NCBI GenBank assembly: GCA_023415495.1 | Contig: JAEZKK010000011.1 | Location: 248,001-312,000 of the forward strand | DNA length: 64,000 nucleotides | Direction: 5' to 3' | Origin: Bacteroidota bacterium | Lineage (GTDB): Bacteria > Bacteroidota > Bacteroidia > Bacteroidales > P3 | Shown here: piece by piece, positions 17,470 through 24,550 of the stretch | Numbering within the stretch: the first letter of the stretch is position 1 | How the letters are laid out: each line of letters begins with the position of its first letter | The notes under the pieces: generated by a model | What the model saw: only the letters and a program-made list of their open reading frames with translations | What the model was told of the DNA's origin: nothing | Database searches by the model: none | Made by a program: the position numbers and the translations under genes

Positions 17470-18483
17470 ATGCTACGTAATGCCTTTTCTTATATTCTAA
17501 TTCTACTTTTTCTTGCTTCTTGCAATACCAAAACGCCTAAGCAAGTAAAGCTTGAGGGAATGGTGCAAGGTTCTTATTATAATATCTCTTATTTCTCCTC
17601 TGAGAATAATGAACAAGAGATTAAAAAAGGAATAGACAGTATATTTTCGGCAATAGATAATAGTATTTCCCTTTGGCAAGACAATAGTATTATAAATAAG
17701 GTAAACAATAATATCAATACCAAATTAGACAGTATTTTTATTGAGAATTTTATCCTCTCACAACGTTTTAGCCAAATGACAAATGGAGCTTTTGATATTA
17801 GTGTAGGAGGATTGGTTGAGGCATACGGGTTTGCTTCTAAAGAAAAAACTAAACTTAATGATAAAATTATCGATTCTCTTTTATTATTAGTCAATTACAA
17901 AGCTCTTGAAATTAGAGAAGATAGCCTGATTAAGAATATCCCAAACCAAAAAATAGATTTTAATGCAATAGCTCAAGGATATACTACTGATAAGGTTTCT
18001 GAGTTTTTAGTTTCCAAAGGTATAAATTCTTTTATAGTGGATATTGGAGGAGAGGTAAGAGCAAAGGGAACGAAACCTAACGGAAAGAAATGGACATGTG
18101 CTATTGAAACTCCTAATGAAGATAATTCTATGGAAAGGGAGTTTGACTATTATTTAGAAATAGAGGATGAGTCGATAGTAACCTCGGGCAATTATAGGAA
18201 GTTTTATATAGAAAACGGAAAGAAATATTCCCATACTATTAATCCTAAAACTGGTAAAAGCGTTACTCACTCTCTTTTGTCTGCTTCTGTTCTGTCCAAA
18301 GACGCAACAAGCGCTGATGCAATTGCAACAGCTTTTATGGTAATGGGTATGGACTCAAGTTTGGTTTGGCTTAAAAAATATCCTGAATACGAAGCGCACT
18401 TTATCTATTCTTCTGAGGATGGGAAACTCCAAACCTATACTACTCCAGGCTTAAAGAAGAGACTGATTAAGAATGAGAGATAG
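17470..18483 (+). CDS. apbE: FAD:protein FMN transferase ApbE, lipoprotein
   Basis: Attaches FMN to Thr residues of exported flavoproteins, such as subunits of the Na+-translocating NADH:quinone oxidoreductase. Lipobox FLASC at about residues 14-18. Family blocks: ISVGGLVEAYGF (about 117), IDFNAIAQGYTTDKVSEFL (about 165), FIVDIGGEVRAKG (about 192), TSGNYRKFY...YSHTINPKTG (about 238-262) and ATSADAIATAFMVMG (about 285). No flavoprotein target lies nearby. Separated from prc by 24 bp; in the lysS transcription unit. Confidence 0.94.
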   Translation: MLRNAFSYILILLFLASCNTKTPKQVKLEGMVQGSYYNISYFSSENNEQEIKKGIDSIFSAIDNSISLWQDNSIINKVNNNINTKLDSIFIENFILSQRFSQMTNGAFDISVGGLVEAYGFASKEKTKLNDKIIDSLLLLVNYKALEIREDSLIKNIPNQKIDFNAIAQGYTTDKVSEFLVSKGINSFIVDIGGEVRAKGTKPNGKKWTCAIETPNEDNSMEREFDYYLEIEDESIVTSGNYRKFYIENGKKYSHTINPKTGKSVTHSLLSASVLSKDATSADAIATAFMVMGMDSSLVWLKKYPEYEAHFIYSSEDGKLQTYTTPGLKKRLIKNER

Positions 18484-18491
18484 TATTCATC

Positions 18492-19919
18492 ATGAGCTTT
18501 AGAGATGATTTCCTAACCACATTAAAATTTACCCCCACAAGCAACCAAGAGGAGGCAATAAGTCTTTTGGATAATTTTATTTTCAAACAAAAAGAAGTGC
18601 TTGGCTTTGTATTAAGAGGCTATGCTGGAACTGGTAAGACCACATTAATTGCTTCTTTGGTTAATACTCTTTCCATTTATCGTATTCGTACAGTATTGCT
18701 TGCCCCAACGGGTAGAGCTGCTAAGGTTCTTAGCTCCTATTCTGGGAAAAGAGCCAACACATGTCATAGATACATATATATTTGTGTTAAGGATGAGGAC
18801 GGAAATCAGAAATTTATTCTTAGGGAAAATAAGTTTAAGAATACTGTCTTTATTGTCGATGAGGCTTCTATGGTTTCGGATGTTTCGAGTGATGGAGAGA
18901 TATTTTCGCATAGAAACTTATTAGAAGACCTTATTTATTTTATTGAGCAAGGAGAGAATTGTAAGCTAATATTTGTTGGAGATACGGCACAGCTTCCTCC
19001 AGTTGGCTCGGATATTTCCCCAGCTCTTGATGGCAATTACCTTTATTCTAAATTTGGATTTCAAACCTTTGGTTACGAACTTAACGAGGTGGTGCGTCAA
19101 GCCCTAAACTCTTCAATACTTATTAATGCCTCTAATCTAAGGTATTCTATTTCCAAACAAAGGCTTCGCTACCCTTATCTAAAAGCAAATATTGATGAGG
19201 ATTTCTCTCGTTTAGATTTCGCAGAATTGGAGTATAACCTAAGAAATGAGTACTCTAAGCATGGGATTGATGAGGTTGTAATGGTTTGCAGAACGAATAA
19301 ATATGCTAATCTCTTTAATAACCAGATTCGTTATAGGATTTTGGATAGGGAAAATGAGATAGATTCTGGCGATTATATAATGTGTGTAAAGAATAATTAT
19401 TTCTGGCTTGAGGAATCCTCTCCAGCTGGGTTTATTGCTAATGGAGATATACTTAGAATTAAGAAGATTATCCGTTATCACGAAGCACATGGATATAGAT
19501 TTGCAGATATAATTGTAAACTTAGTGGATTATAATGACCATCCAGAGATTGAGCTAACAGTAATGCTAAACACCCTTTCTTCTCCTTCCGCATCCCTTAC
19601 CAAAGAGGAAAATAACGAGCTTTATAAACTTGTTTACCAAGACTATGCCCATATAAAAACCAAGAAAGAAAGGAATAAGGCAATCAAAGAAGATATTTAC
19701 TATAATGCTCTTCAAATCAAATTTGCCTATTGCCTAACCTGCCATAAAGCACAAGGTGGTCAGTGGAATACAGTCTTCCTTGACCAAGGCTATTACACCG
19801 AAGAAATGCATAATATAGAATATCTCCGTTGGCTATATACAGCAGTAACAAGAGCAAAGCAAAAAATCTTTCTGACAAATTTCAAAGAAGAATTCTTCCA
19901 AGCGGAGAAAGAGAAATAA
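18492..19919 (+). CDS. ATP-dependent helicase of the RecD/Dda-like (AAA_30 plus UvrD_C_2) type
   Basis: Superfamily 1B DNA helicase. Walker A LRGYAGTGKTTLIASL (about residue 40), Walker B VFIVDEASMVSD (about 118), motif III LIFVGDTAQLPPVGSD (about 157), and a C-terminal UvrD_C_2 segment with TCHKAQGGQWNTVFLD (about 415) and RWLYTAVTRAKQK. At 475 residues it lacks the N-terminal domain of RecD2 and resembles phage T4 Dda, widespread in Bacteroidota as a stand-alone gene. Starts 8 bp after apbE; phased array B follows. Confidence 0.92.
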   Translation: MSFRDDFLTTLKFTPTSNQEEAISLLDNFIFKQKEVLGFVLRGYAGTGKTTLIASLVNTLSIYRIRTVLLAPTGRAAKVLSSYSGKRANTCHRYIYICVKDEDGNQKFILRENKFKNTVFIVDEASMVSDVSSDGEIFSHRNLLEDLIYFIEQGENCKLIFVGDTAQLPPVGSDISPALDGNYLYSKFGFQTFGYELNEVVRQALNSSILINASNLRYSISKQRLRYPYLKANIDEDFSRLDFAELEYNLRNEYSKHGIDEVVMVCRTNKYANLFNNQIRYRILDRENEIDSGDYIMCVKNNYFWLEESSPAGFIANGDILRIKKIIRYHEAHGYRFADIIVNLVDYNDHPEIELTVMLNTLSSPSASLTKEENNELYKLVYQDYAHIKTKKERNKAIKEDIYYNALQIKFAYCLTCHKAQGGQWNTVFLDQGYYTEEMHNIEYLRWLYTAVTRAKQKIFLTNFKEEFFQAEKEK

Positions 19920-19964
19920 GCTCAAAAAAACAGTGATTTTTATACACATTTCAATTATTTTGTG

Positions 19965-20034
19965 TATCTTTGCAAATACAAGGAAATGAATCCATTATTT
20001 CCTATCAAAATCACCATAATTTCAAAAACTACAT
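19965..20034 (+). promoter_or_regulatory. 70-bp leader of array B with -7 box and two hairpins
   Basis: TATCTTTG at 19965-19972 is a good -7 box. The predicted RNA start region is followed by hairpin 1 (AGGAAAT at 19981-19987 with ATTTCCT at 19997-20003) and hairpin 2 (ACCATAAT at 20013-20020 with ATTATGGT at 20033-20040). The matching leader at 42092-42161 has exactly the same length; its hairpin 1 has a compensatory change (GGAA/TTCC here, GGGA/TCCC there). No ORF follows, so a non-coding transcript is the natural reading, unproven. Confidence 0.55.
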
Positions 20035-20189
20035 TATGGTAGCTACCACAACACAACTATGGTAGCTACCCTACGACCCTTATGGTAGCTACCATAACAC
20101 TGTTATCATAGCTACCATAGCAACATTGAAATCAAGAAAGAAAACTTTGAAATCAAGAAAGAATTCATTTTTATCAAGAGATAATTCAA
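20035..20189 (+). repeat. Phased repeat array B: four 23-bp palindromic units plus three 21-bp units
   Basis: Units start at 20035, 20058, 20081 and 20104, each built on the dyad TATGGTAGCTACCATA (a 16-bp palindrome when perfect). They run directly into units at 20127, 20148 and 20169 that share the words AAATCAAGAAAG or ATCAAGAGATAATTCAA. Same composition as array D at 42.2 kb. The remaining sequence to 20290 is AT-rich with nothing I can name. Confidence 0.85.
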
Positions 20190-20333
20190 CGAAACTTGAT
20201 GTCAGTATAAATTATCCTCTATTACCAATATCCAAAGTTAGGACTTTAACGACATTCAATATCTTATCCTCCTTTATTAAAGAATAAATTGTAAATTTGC
20301 CGATATGTAATTACCTAAAGGAACTGATTTGAA

Positions 20334-20453
20334 ATGAAAAGCATTAAGAAATTTATAGTATTAGGAGTATTATTCGCATTTGCTTCTACTTTAGCATTCT
20401 CTCAAAATGATAGAGAGTTGAATAATAAGACGGATTCCATTTATAAGGATTAG
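20334..20453 (+). pseudogene. Truncated secreted-protein gene (39 codons, mostly signal peptide)
   Basis: ATG opens a clean signal peptide, MKSIKKFIVLGVLFAFASTL followed by AFSQN, then only 15 further residues before TAG. A promoter-like TAAATTTG lies at 20292-20299. A real exported peptide of about 15 residues is possible, but the 5' end of a decayed gene is more likely because nothing similar continues downstream in any frame. Confidence 0.45.
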
Positions 20454-20518
20454 AGGATAAGGAATAGGTAGCAAGTCTTTGTTTCTGGCTTAGTTTAATT
20501 TGACCTTTAGGGTTGATT

Positions 20519-20549
20519 GATTTGATTATTGGGGTAGATTAATCAAATC
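20519..20549. repeat. Perfect 10-bp inverted repeat (hairpin) before array G
   Basis: GATTTGATTA at 20519-20528 pairs with TAATCAAATC at 20540-20549 around an 11-nt loop. It immediately precedes array G and may be part of that element. Confidence 0.6.
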
Positions 20550-20557
20550 GAAGTGAT

Positions 20558-20687
20558 TCAAGAACCCCATTCTTAAGCGTCAAGAGTGGCATTCTTGAGC
20601 CTCAAGAACCCCATTCTTAAATCACTAAAACTAAGTCCTTCTACCCTAAAGAATAAGTTAACTCTCCCTAAAGAATAAGTGCTTTTA
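20558..20687 (+). repeat. Phased repeat array G: 22-bp units of two words
   Basis: Units begin at 20558, 20580 and 20602, sharing TCAAGA...TTCTT arms; the middle one is a clear inverted repeat TCAAGAgtggcatTCTTGA. Then CCCTAAAGAATAAGT occurs at 20644 and 20666, again 22 bp apart, with a degenerate copy at 20622. Sequence differs from the other arrays while the spacing is conserved. Confidence 0.75.
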
Positions 20688-20728
20688 ACCTATTGAAAAG
20701 ATTAGATTTAATAATTAGATAGTGTGTT

Positions 20729-21229
20729 TTATTTTATCACCTTCTCTAAATGACCTCTTAGAGTTCCGTTATTTTTCATTTTGATATACTTCTCAAGGTT
20801 TTTATCCTTTTTCAATAGATTTATATTCTTATTATAGTAGTCGATACATAATTCTATCCCTGCAATGCTCATCTCTAATTTATCGCTTTTTACATTGTTT
20901 TCTAAAGCGTATTTTGTGCTTCCACACATAAAGATTATCAATAGGTCTTCATTTTTTTCGAAGAAATTCACAATATCGGTATCAAGATATATCGACACTG
21001 CTTTTGTTTCTGTCATCCATTGAATTAGAAATTCTTTGGTCTTTTGTTGTTTTTTTAATTCCTTATTGGGTGGTGTACTCATAAGCCAATCAATTGCTTT
21101 TAATACATCGTTATTATACTTATCACAATCCTTTGGAGATTGGATTTGATAGTCTGGAAGATTAAATTCCTGAGAGAAACTGCATATTGATGCTGTCATT
21201 AAAAAAATTGTAAGTAATAACTTTTTCAT
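20729..21229 (-). CDS. Secreted protein of unknown function (166 aa)
   Basis: Signal peptide (LLLTIFLMTASICSFSQ, cleavage before EFNLP). The mature domain looks all-helical: SPKDCDKYNNDVLKAIDWLM, KEFLIQWMTETKAVSIYLDT and LEMSIAGIELCIDYYNKN. I have the impression of a small family of Bacteroidota secreted helical proteins but cannot name it. Two secreted unknowns follow upstream on the same strand with short gaps (17 and about 117 bp), so the three may form a small exported set. The next gene is 17 bp upstream, probably co-transcribed. Confidence 0.68.
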   Translation of the reverse strand: MKKLLLTIFLMTASICSFSQEFNLPDYQIQSPKDCDKYNNDVLKAIDWLMSTPPNKELKKQQKTKEFLIQWMTETKAVSIYLDTDIVNFFEKNEDLLIIFMCGSTKYALENNVKSDKLEMSIAGIELCIDYYNKNINLLKKDKNLEKYIKMKNNGTLRGHLEKVIK

Positions 21230-21246
21230 ATTCTTTTGTATTTAAT

Positions 21247-21951
21247 TTATTCTGAAAGTCCACCAAAATCTAATTGTGCTTCACGTACACCTATCTTTGG
21301 CTCAAAAAACATATATAAGAATTCAATATAAAAATCAATGTTAGGCTTTTCTTCCTTTGATTCTTTCATTAATTTAGTTACTTCGTTCTTAAATTCATCT
21401 GTTTTAATATATTCTCTATATTGAGCTTCTTTCATTAATTTATATTCTTCATCAGTAAGGAATTTCTCCGCCAATACCTCCCCTTTTTCAATCTCAATAA
21501 AGTTGTAACCTTCATATCCAGAAGAGTAGCCCATATGTACATAATTCTTCATTTTACCTATAGGAATTCTTAATACTCCAGTATATTCTTTTAATAAATA
21601 TTTATCTTGTTTTGGGAATACAGAATCCATAACACTTATGTCTTCACTATAATCATTGCCTTTTGAATCTATAAAACTATAATCTTTCAAAATATCAACT
21701 ACATAAAGTTTATTGTTTTTTATTTCAAAATATGCAATATATCCTCTCCATCGAGAAGAAGATATTGAAAATTCTTCAGATAAAAAGAAATCATCAAATT
21801 TTACATTATGAGCTTGAAAATAACTATCTAATGGATTAGTAAGCAGTTTAAGAGTATCTCCTTTATATATTAAATAGTCTGATTCTTGAGCTGTTGCAAA
21901 AAGATTTAAGGATATAAAAGAAATTACAATAATCAATATTAACCTTTTCAT
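21247..21951 (-). CDS. Secreted protein of unknown function (234 aa)
   Basis: N-terminal signal peptide ending NLFATAQ, then a soluble mature part. Notable blocks: YLIYKGDTLKLLTNPLDSYF (residues about 26-45), SRWRGYIAYFEIKNNKLYVV (about 67-86) and GEVLAEKFLTDEEY (about 160). KGDTLKLLTNPL resembles the start of small Bacteroidota proteins whose substrate is unknown. Upstream, the segment TTCTGCAAAG is repeated 27 bp apart (21972 and 21999), possibly a duplicated promoter region. Probably co-transcribed with the downstream 166-residue protein gene. Confidence 0.68.
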   Translation of the reverse strand: MKRLILIIVISFISLNLFATAQESDYLIYKGDTLKLLTNPLDSYFQAHNVKFDDFFLSEEFSISSSRWRGYIAYFEIKNNKLYVVDILKDYSFIDSKGNDYSEDISVMDSVFPKQDKYLLKEYTGVLRIPIGKMKNYVHMGYSSGYEGYNFIEIEKGEVLAEKFLTDEEYKLMKEAQYREYIKTDEFKNEVTKLMKESKEEKPNIDFYIEFLYMFFEPKIGVREAQLDFGGLSE

Positions 21952-22068
21952 ATTCTTTGATATTTAAATTATTCTGCAAAGTAAATGAAAATTATTTATT
22001 CTGCAAAGCAAATAAAACAAATAGAATCAGAATTGGTTATTTTTAAATCAAACAACAAGGTATTATTA

Positions 22069-22821
22069 TTAGAATCTAAAGCCCATTTCTAATTTTAGTC
22101 CTAAATCAATAGGATATATCTTTGAACTTGAAATGAATTCATATATTCCAAACCCTATATAGAATCCTTTTTTAGGCATGCGATAAATTCCTTGAGAGAA
22201 ATACCCTCCTATTGCTAAATTAGTAGCTGTGTTAGAATATGATTTATATGAATCTAAACCGAAAACAAATTGAGCAAGGCAGGACAAATAAGCATTCTTA
22301 TTAATTCTAAATAATGGATTTACTCCTAATTTAAAATAATTATAGCTTCCTGAACGTATCCCTAATTCATTTGCAAAATAAGGGGTAATTAAAAGAATAT
22401 CAAGATTAATAACCGTAGGAAAAATAACACTTGCACTATCATTTTTATTATTGAAATTATAAAATGTTAAAGAGCCTCCAAGTGATGAGACTCCAATGCT
22501 TGGCGTTATCCCTATTGCATAGGAACCTCCTTTATTTTGCTTAGGTTTTGGAGACTCTTCCTTATATTCTTTTTGAAGAATAATATTTCCTGTATAAATA
22601 GGAGCTGACTCAAGCTTTGAATTTATTTTTGACTTGGAGTTATAGTAATGAGAAGTTCCAATCTTTGAGGTATTGTCTCTTGAGTCAATTACCGATACAA
22701 CAAAGAGTTCTGCTTTAGAAACTCCTAATGATTTTATCTGTAATTTAATCTCTTTAGTTTGAGAGAAAAGCCCTATTGGCAGAAATATCAATAAAGCTAA
22801 ATAGAATTTTGTTTGTCTCAT
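22069..22821 (-). CDS. Secreted, probably surface-associated protein of unknown function (250 aa)
   Basis: Signal peptide (LALLIFLPIGLFSQ) followed by a beta-rich region. The second half (from about residue 100) has glycine-rich amphipathic strands, GGSYAIGITPSIGVSSLGGS, NELGIRSGSYNYFKLGVNPL and IGGYFSQGIYRMPKKGFYIG, ending in LKLEMGFRF with a terminal Phe. That pattern suggests a small outer-membrane barrel. A -7 box TATATTTG sits 26 bp before the ATG. No family named. Confidence 0.68.
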   Translation of the reverse strand: MRQTKFYLALLIFLPIGLFSQTKEIKLQIKSLGVSKAELFVVSVIDSRDNTSKIGTSHYYNSKSKINSKLESAPIYTGNIILQKEYKEESPKPKQNKGGSYAIGITPSIGVSSLGGSLTFYNFNNKNDSASVIFPTVINLDILLITPYFANELGIRSGSYNYFKLGVNPLFRINKNAYLSCLAQFVFGLDSYKSYSNTATNLAIGGYFSQGIYRMPKKGFYIGFGIYEFISSSKIYPIDLGLKLEMGFRF

Positions 22822-22846
22822 GTCTTGTCTTTATTAAATAGTGATA

Positions 22847-22854
22847 CAAATATA
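22847..22854 (-). promoter_or_regulatory. -7 box upstream of the 250-residue surface protein gene
   Basis: TATATTTG on the minus strand, 26 bp before the ATG at 22821. No matching TTTG upstream. Confidence 0.4.
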
Positions 22855-22866
22855 TTTTTCTTGTTA

Positions 22867-24138
22867 TTATAGTGATTGATTCTTAGTGAAAGCAGATTGC
22901 ATTCTGTCTTGTTCTGATTTACTAATATTTAATTTATTTGCTATAGTTCTCCATTTAGAAACCTCATCCTTGATTTTCCTAATTATTTCCATTCCTTCCT
23001 TTTCTTCAATTCTAAAATATGGAATAACTTGCATCGCTAAATCAAAATCAAGAGAGTTATCAGTTTCAGATATATTTAATTTTAATCCATACCCTTTTGG
23101 ATTGGGATTTAAATCATATGCAGGAGAAAGCCTCCATCCATGATTTGTTAGGATGAAACCATGATTTCTTAAATGGTCGTCTGTATTGCTTATAGCAATT
23201 GAAAAAACTATTCTCCTCCAAAGTTGCTGTAAATCTTCTTTTGCATTTGCTCCGTTTTGCATAATAAATTCTGCTAATTCCAAATAGCTAATTCCTTCAT
23301 TTGAATCCATTCCATCAGAATATCCTAATAAGGTCATTGCTGAAGCAAAATGCAGTCTTTTCTCTACATTATATCTATCAAATCTCTTAGTTAGAAATGT
23401 ATTATGATTTGAAGTAAATTTCATAATCATTGATTCTGACATATTAATACAACATCTCTTTGCTAATTCGCTGGCAAGCATCTCCCAAGCTCCATAATCA
23501 AATTCATCATATTTGCTTGGAAACTTAGCAATCCATAATCCATCTTTCCCTAAAACACTTGCCTTTGGTCTTGCTCCTCCTAATGAAGAACCAGGAGCGA
23601 TTAACATATTTATCCATTGTAAATACTCTTTATCGGTTGAATGTTCATCTTTTTCTAATTGAATACTTGCATACTCTAAATCTCTTAACGATGTCCATGG
23701 AGGTGTAGAGAATTTAATATCATTATTTAGAAAATCCCCTTGATCACTTTCCTTAAACCTTAAAGCTCCCATACGATGTTTATCATAAACACCTAAAAGA
23801 AAATCAGATTCAAACAGTTTTCTTTCTACCCTATTTTCTTCTCTTGCAATAATTGCTTCTCTGCGTTTCATCAAAACCCTTCCCCATCTATCTGGAGAGG
23901 AGTCTAAGAAAGCTCCAAAATTAGGTTTGTTATTTAGGAATTGTCTGCCTGAATATAGACTTAAGTCTGGATCTATTTGAACATAATTTGAAGACTTTAG
24001 CCAATCTTCATTGTATTCAAAGGAGAAAACCTCACTCCCCCTAATAATTTCAGAAGATAGATATCCCATAATCTCAGGTTGAGCATTTTCCTCAAAATCG
24101 GAATAAACTATAATATCTTTTCTTTGTTTATTCTTCAT
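22867..24138 (-). CDS. hipA: HipA-family serine/threonine kinase toxin
   Basis: HipA toxins phosphorylate translation factors (glutamyl-tRNA synthetase in E. coli) and induce dormancy. Family blocks: FLDSSPDRWGRVLMKRRE (about residue 77), the Gly-rich ATP loop APGSSLGGARPKASV (about 175), WIAKFPSKYDEFDYG (about 197), the catalytic loop ISNTDDHLRNHGFIL (about 312) and the metal-binding LSPAYDLNPNP. About 423 residues, near full length and intact. The start ATG shares one base with the hipB TGA, so the two are translationally coupled. Target in this organism unknown. Confidence 0.93.
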   Translation of the reverse strand: MKNKQRKDIIVYSDFEENAQPEIMGYLSSEIIRGSEVFSFEYNEDWLKSSNYVQIDPDLSLYSGRQFLNNKPNFGAFLDSSPDRWGRVLMKRREAIIAREENRVERKLFESDFLLGVYDKHRMGALRFKESDQGDFLNNDIKFSTPPWTSLRDLEYASIQLEKDEHSTDKEYLQWINMLIAPGSSLGGARPKASVLGKDGLWIAKFPSKYDEFDYGAWEMLASELAKRCCINMSESMIMKFTSNHNTFLTKRFDRYNVEKRLHFASAMTLLGYSDGMDSNEGISYLELAEFIMQNGANAKEDLQQLWRRIVFSIAISNTDDHLRNHGFILTNHGWRLSPAYDLNPNPKGYGLKLNISETDNSLDFDLAMQVIPYFRIEEKEGMEIIRKIKDEVSKWRTIANKLNISKSEQDRMQSAFTKNQSL

Positions 24139-24473
24139 CACTTTTCTTTATTATCTTCTTTATTCCTTTTAGGGGCTCTTTCGTTAGTAACCAATCCGAT
24201 ATCTTGTAGTTTTCTCCCCAATTCATCATCCTTTGCTAATAAAGTAAAATCATTCTCTAAGCCAAGAACAAAGAGAACTTGAAGATATGAACCAATAGCG
24301 ACACTATCGCTTCCTTTTTCAATTGCCCATAATGTTGAACGAGAAATTCCTGCACGCTGAGAAACCTGCTCCAATGAAAGTTTTCTTCTCAATCTTGCAA
24401 GCCTAATCCTCTCGCCTAATTCATCCATTATTCTATTTAAACGAGGTAATAAAATAGTTTTATTAGATTTCAT
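24138..24473 (-). CDS. hipB: HipB-like XRE-family antitoxin and autorepressor
   Basis: A Cro/C1-type helix-turn-helix occupies about residues 18-75 (GERIRLARLRRKLSLEQVSQ then AGISRSTLWAIEKG, a textbook HTH), with a basic C-terminal tail. HipB binds HipA and represses the operon. In-frame codons extend to 24521, but that TTG lies inside the -33 element of the promoter, so I place the start at the ATG 24473, 19 bp below the -7 box. A 16-bp imperfect palindrome at 24508-24523 is the probable operator. Confidence 0.92.
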   Translation of the reverse strand: MKSNKTILLPRLNRIMDELGERIRLARLRRKLSLEQVSQRAGISRSTLWAIEKGSDSVAIGSYLQVLFVLGLENDFTLLAKDDELGRKLQDIGLVTNERAPKRNKEDNKEK

Positions 24474-24491
24474 AACGTTCAATATTTCCGA

Positions 24492-24522
24492 CAAAAATAC
24501 ACTATTTGTTCGATATATCAAA
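24492..24522 (-). promoter_or_regulatory. Promoter of hipBA
   Basis: TTTG (24522-24519), 19-bp spacer, TATTTTTG (24499-24492) on the minus strand, an ideal Bacteroidota promoter. Confidence 0.8.
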
Positions 24523-24523
24523 C
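24508..24523. promoter_or_regulatory. Candidate HipB operator
   Basis: GTTCGATATATCAAAC is a dyad with one mismatched pair. It covers the -33 element of the hipBA promoter, the position expected for autorepression. Confidence 0.55.
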
Positions 24524-24550
24524 ATTATGGATGAAAAAGTAGATATTTAC

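Noticed and set aside
20035..20126. CRISPR array
   Set aside because: Units are contiguous with 23-bp period and no variable spacers of 30 bp or more, and there are no cas genes in the window.
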